Source: Mesorhizobium japonicum MAFF 303099
GTDB taxonomy: Bacteria > Pseudomonadota > Alphaproteobacteria > Rhizobiales > Rhizobiaceae
Direction: 5' to 3'
Length of the DNA stretch: 64,000 nt
Assembly (NCBI RefSeq): GCF_000009625.1
Contig: NC_002678.2
Location: 682,001 to 746,000, forward strand
Shown: positions 63,998 to 64,000 of the stretch, piece after piece
Position numbering within the stretch: position 1 is the first letter of the stretch
How the letters are laid out: every line of letters starts with the position of its first letter
Translations under genes and position numbers: made by a program
The notes under the pieces: generated by a model
Databases searched by the model: none
What the model saw: the letters and a program-made list of their open reading frames with translations, nothing else
What the model was told of the DNA's origin: nothing

Positions 63998-64000
63998 ACC

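Overview
The window is a stretch of chromosome from a GC-rich alphaproteobacterium of the Rhizobiales, most likely Mesorhizobium or a close relative. Pointers are the divK-pleD pair, a tad/cpa pilus cluster with short rhizobial-type members, DinB with an N-terminal Cys4 zinc ribbon, a GTTC-N7-GTTC LexA box, DUF3572 and DUF2336 proteins, a CASTOR/POLLUX-type channel, and several short intergenic palindromic repeat families. No rRNA, tRNA, CRISPR array, complete insertion sequence or prophage was seen. Coding density is high and most genes look like core genome.

Layout. 0-4 kb: the start of an ABC-transporter binding protein, a Cys/Met-type PLP lyase and its GntR regulator (one minus-strand operon), then an FAD aromatic-ring monooxygenase. 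4-6 kb: the cell-cycle signalling pair divK-pleD. 6-13.5 kb: small conserved proteins, a GNAT enzyme divergent from an SOS-boxed dinB, a DMT exporter and a K+-channel-like protein. 13.5-19.4 kb: dnaE and a biotin-carrying acyl-CoA carboxylase alpha subunit. 19.5-21.3 kb: glutathione-dependent formaldehyde oxidation (adhC-gfa). 21.4-24.4 kb: small membrane proteins and a cytochrome b561 / molybdopterin oxidoreductase pair. 25.7-30.2 kb: a tandem glycine riboswitch followed by gcvT-gcvH-gcvP. 30.2-31.4 kb: a membrane diguanylate cyclase.

31.6-42.2 kb holds the tad pilus machinery on the minus strand (cpaB-cpaC-small lipoprotein-cpaE-cpaF-tadB-tadC, and further on a TPR lipoprotein). It is interrupted by an exported protein and a divergent LytTR regulator/DUF2306 pair. 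42.4-49.2 kb: parE, a FUSC transporter, a DUF2336 protein and a MaoC/CitE-like pair. 49.2-56.1 kb: the CASTOR-like channel, a TetR-controlled isoprenylcysteine-methyltransferase-like protein, a flavin reductase/nitroreductase pair, a secreted protein and an acyltransferase. 56.2-64 kb: thrS, a SAM methyltransferase, a class D beta-lactamase whose signal peptide is out of frame, yidD with a possible upstream small ORF, a LysR regulator, an IscU/NifU-like protein, folE and hisI.

The most distinctive non-coding signals are: a family of inverted-repeat elements (two complete, one half) whose ends sit within 2 nt of, or overlap, minus-strand stop codons; a second set of hairpin repeats; a perfect LexA box at dinB; a FadR-type operator at the GntR gene; paired TetR palindromes; and the tandem glycine riboswitch. 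I did not find an obviously new multi-gene system. The best leads are the stop-codon-abutting repeats, the beta-lactamase reading-frame break, the LytTR/DUF2306 insertion in the tad locus and the unannotated small ORFs.
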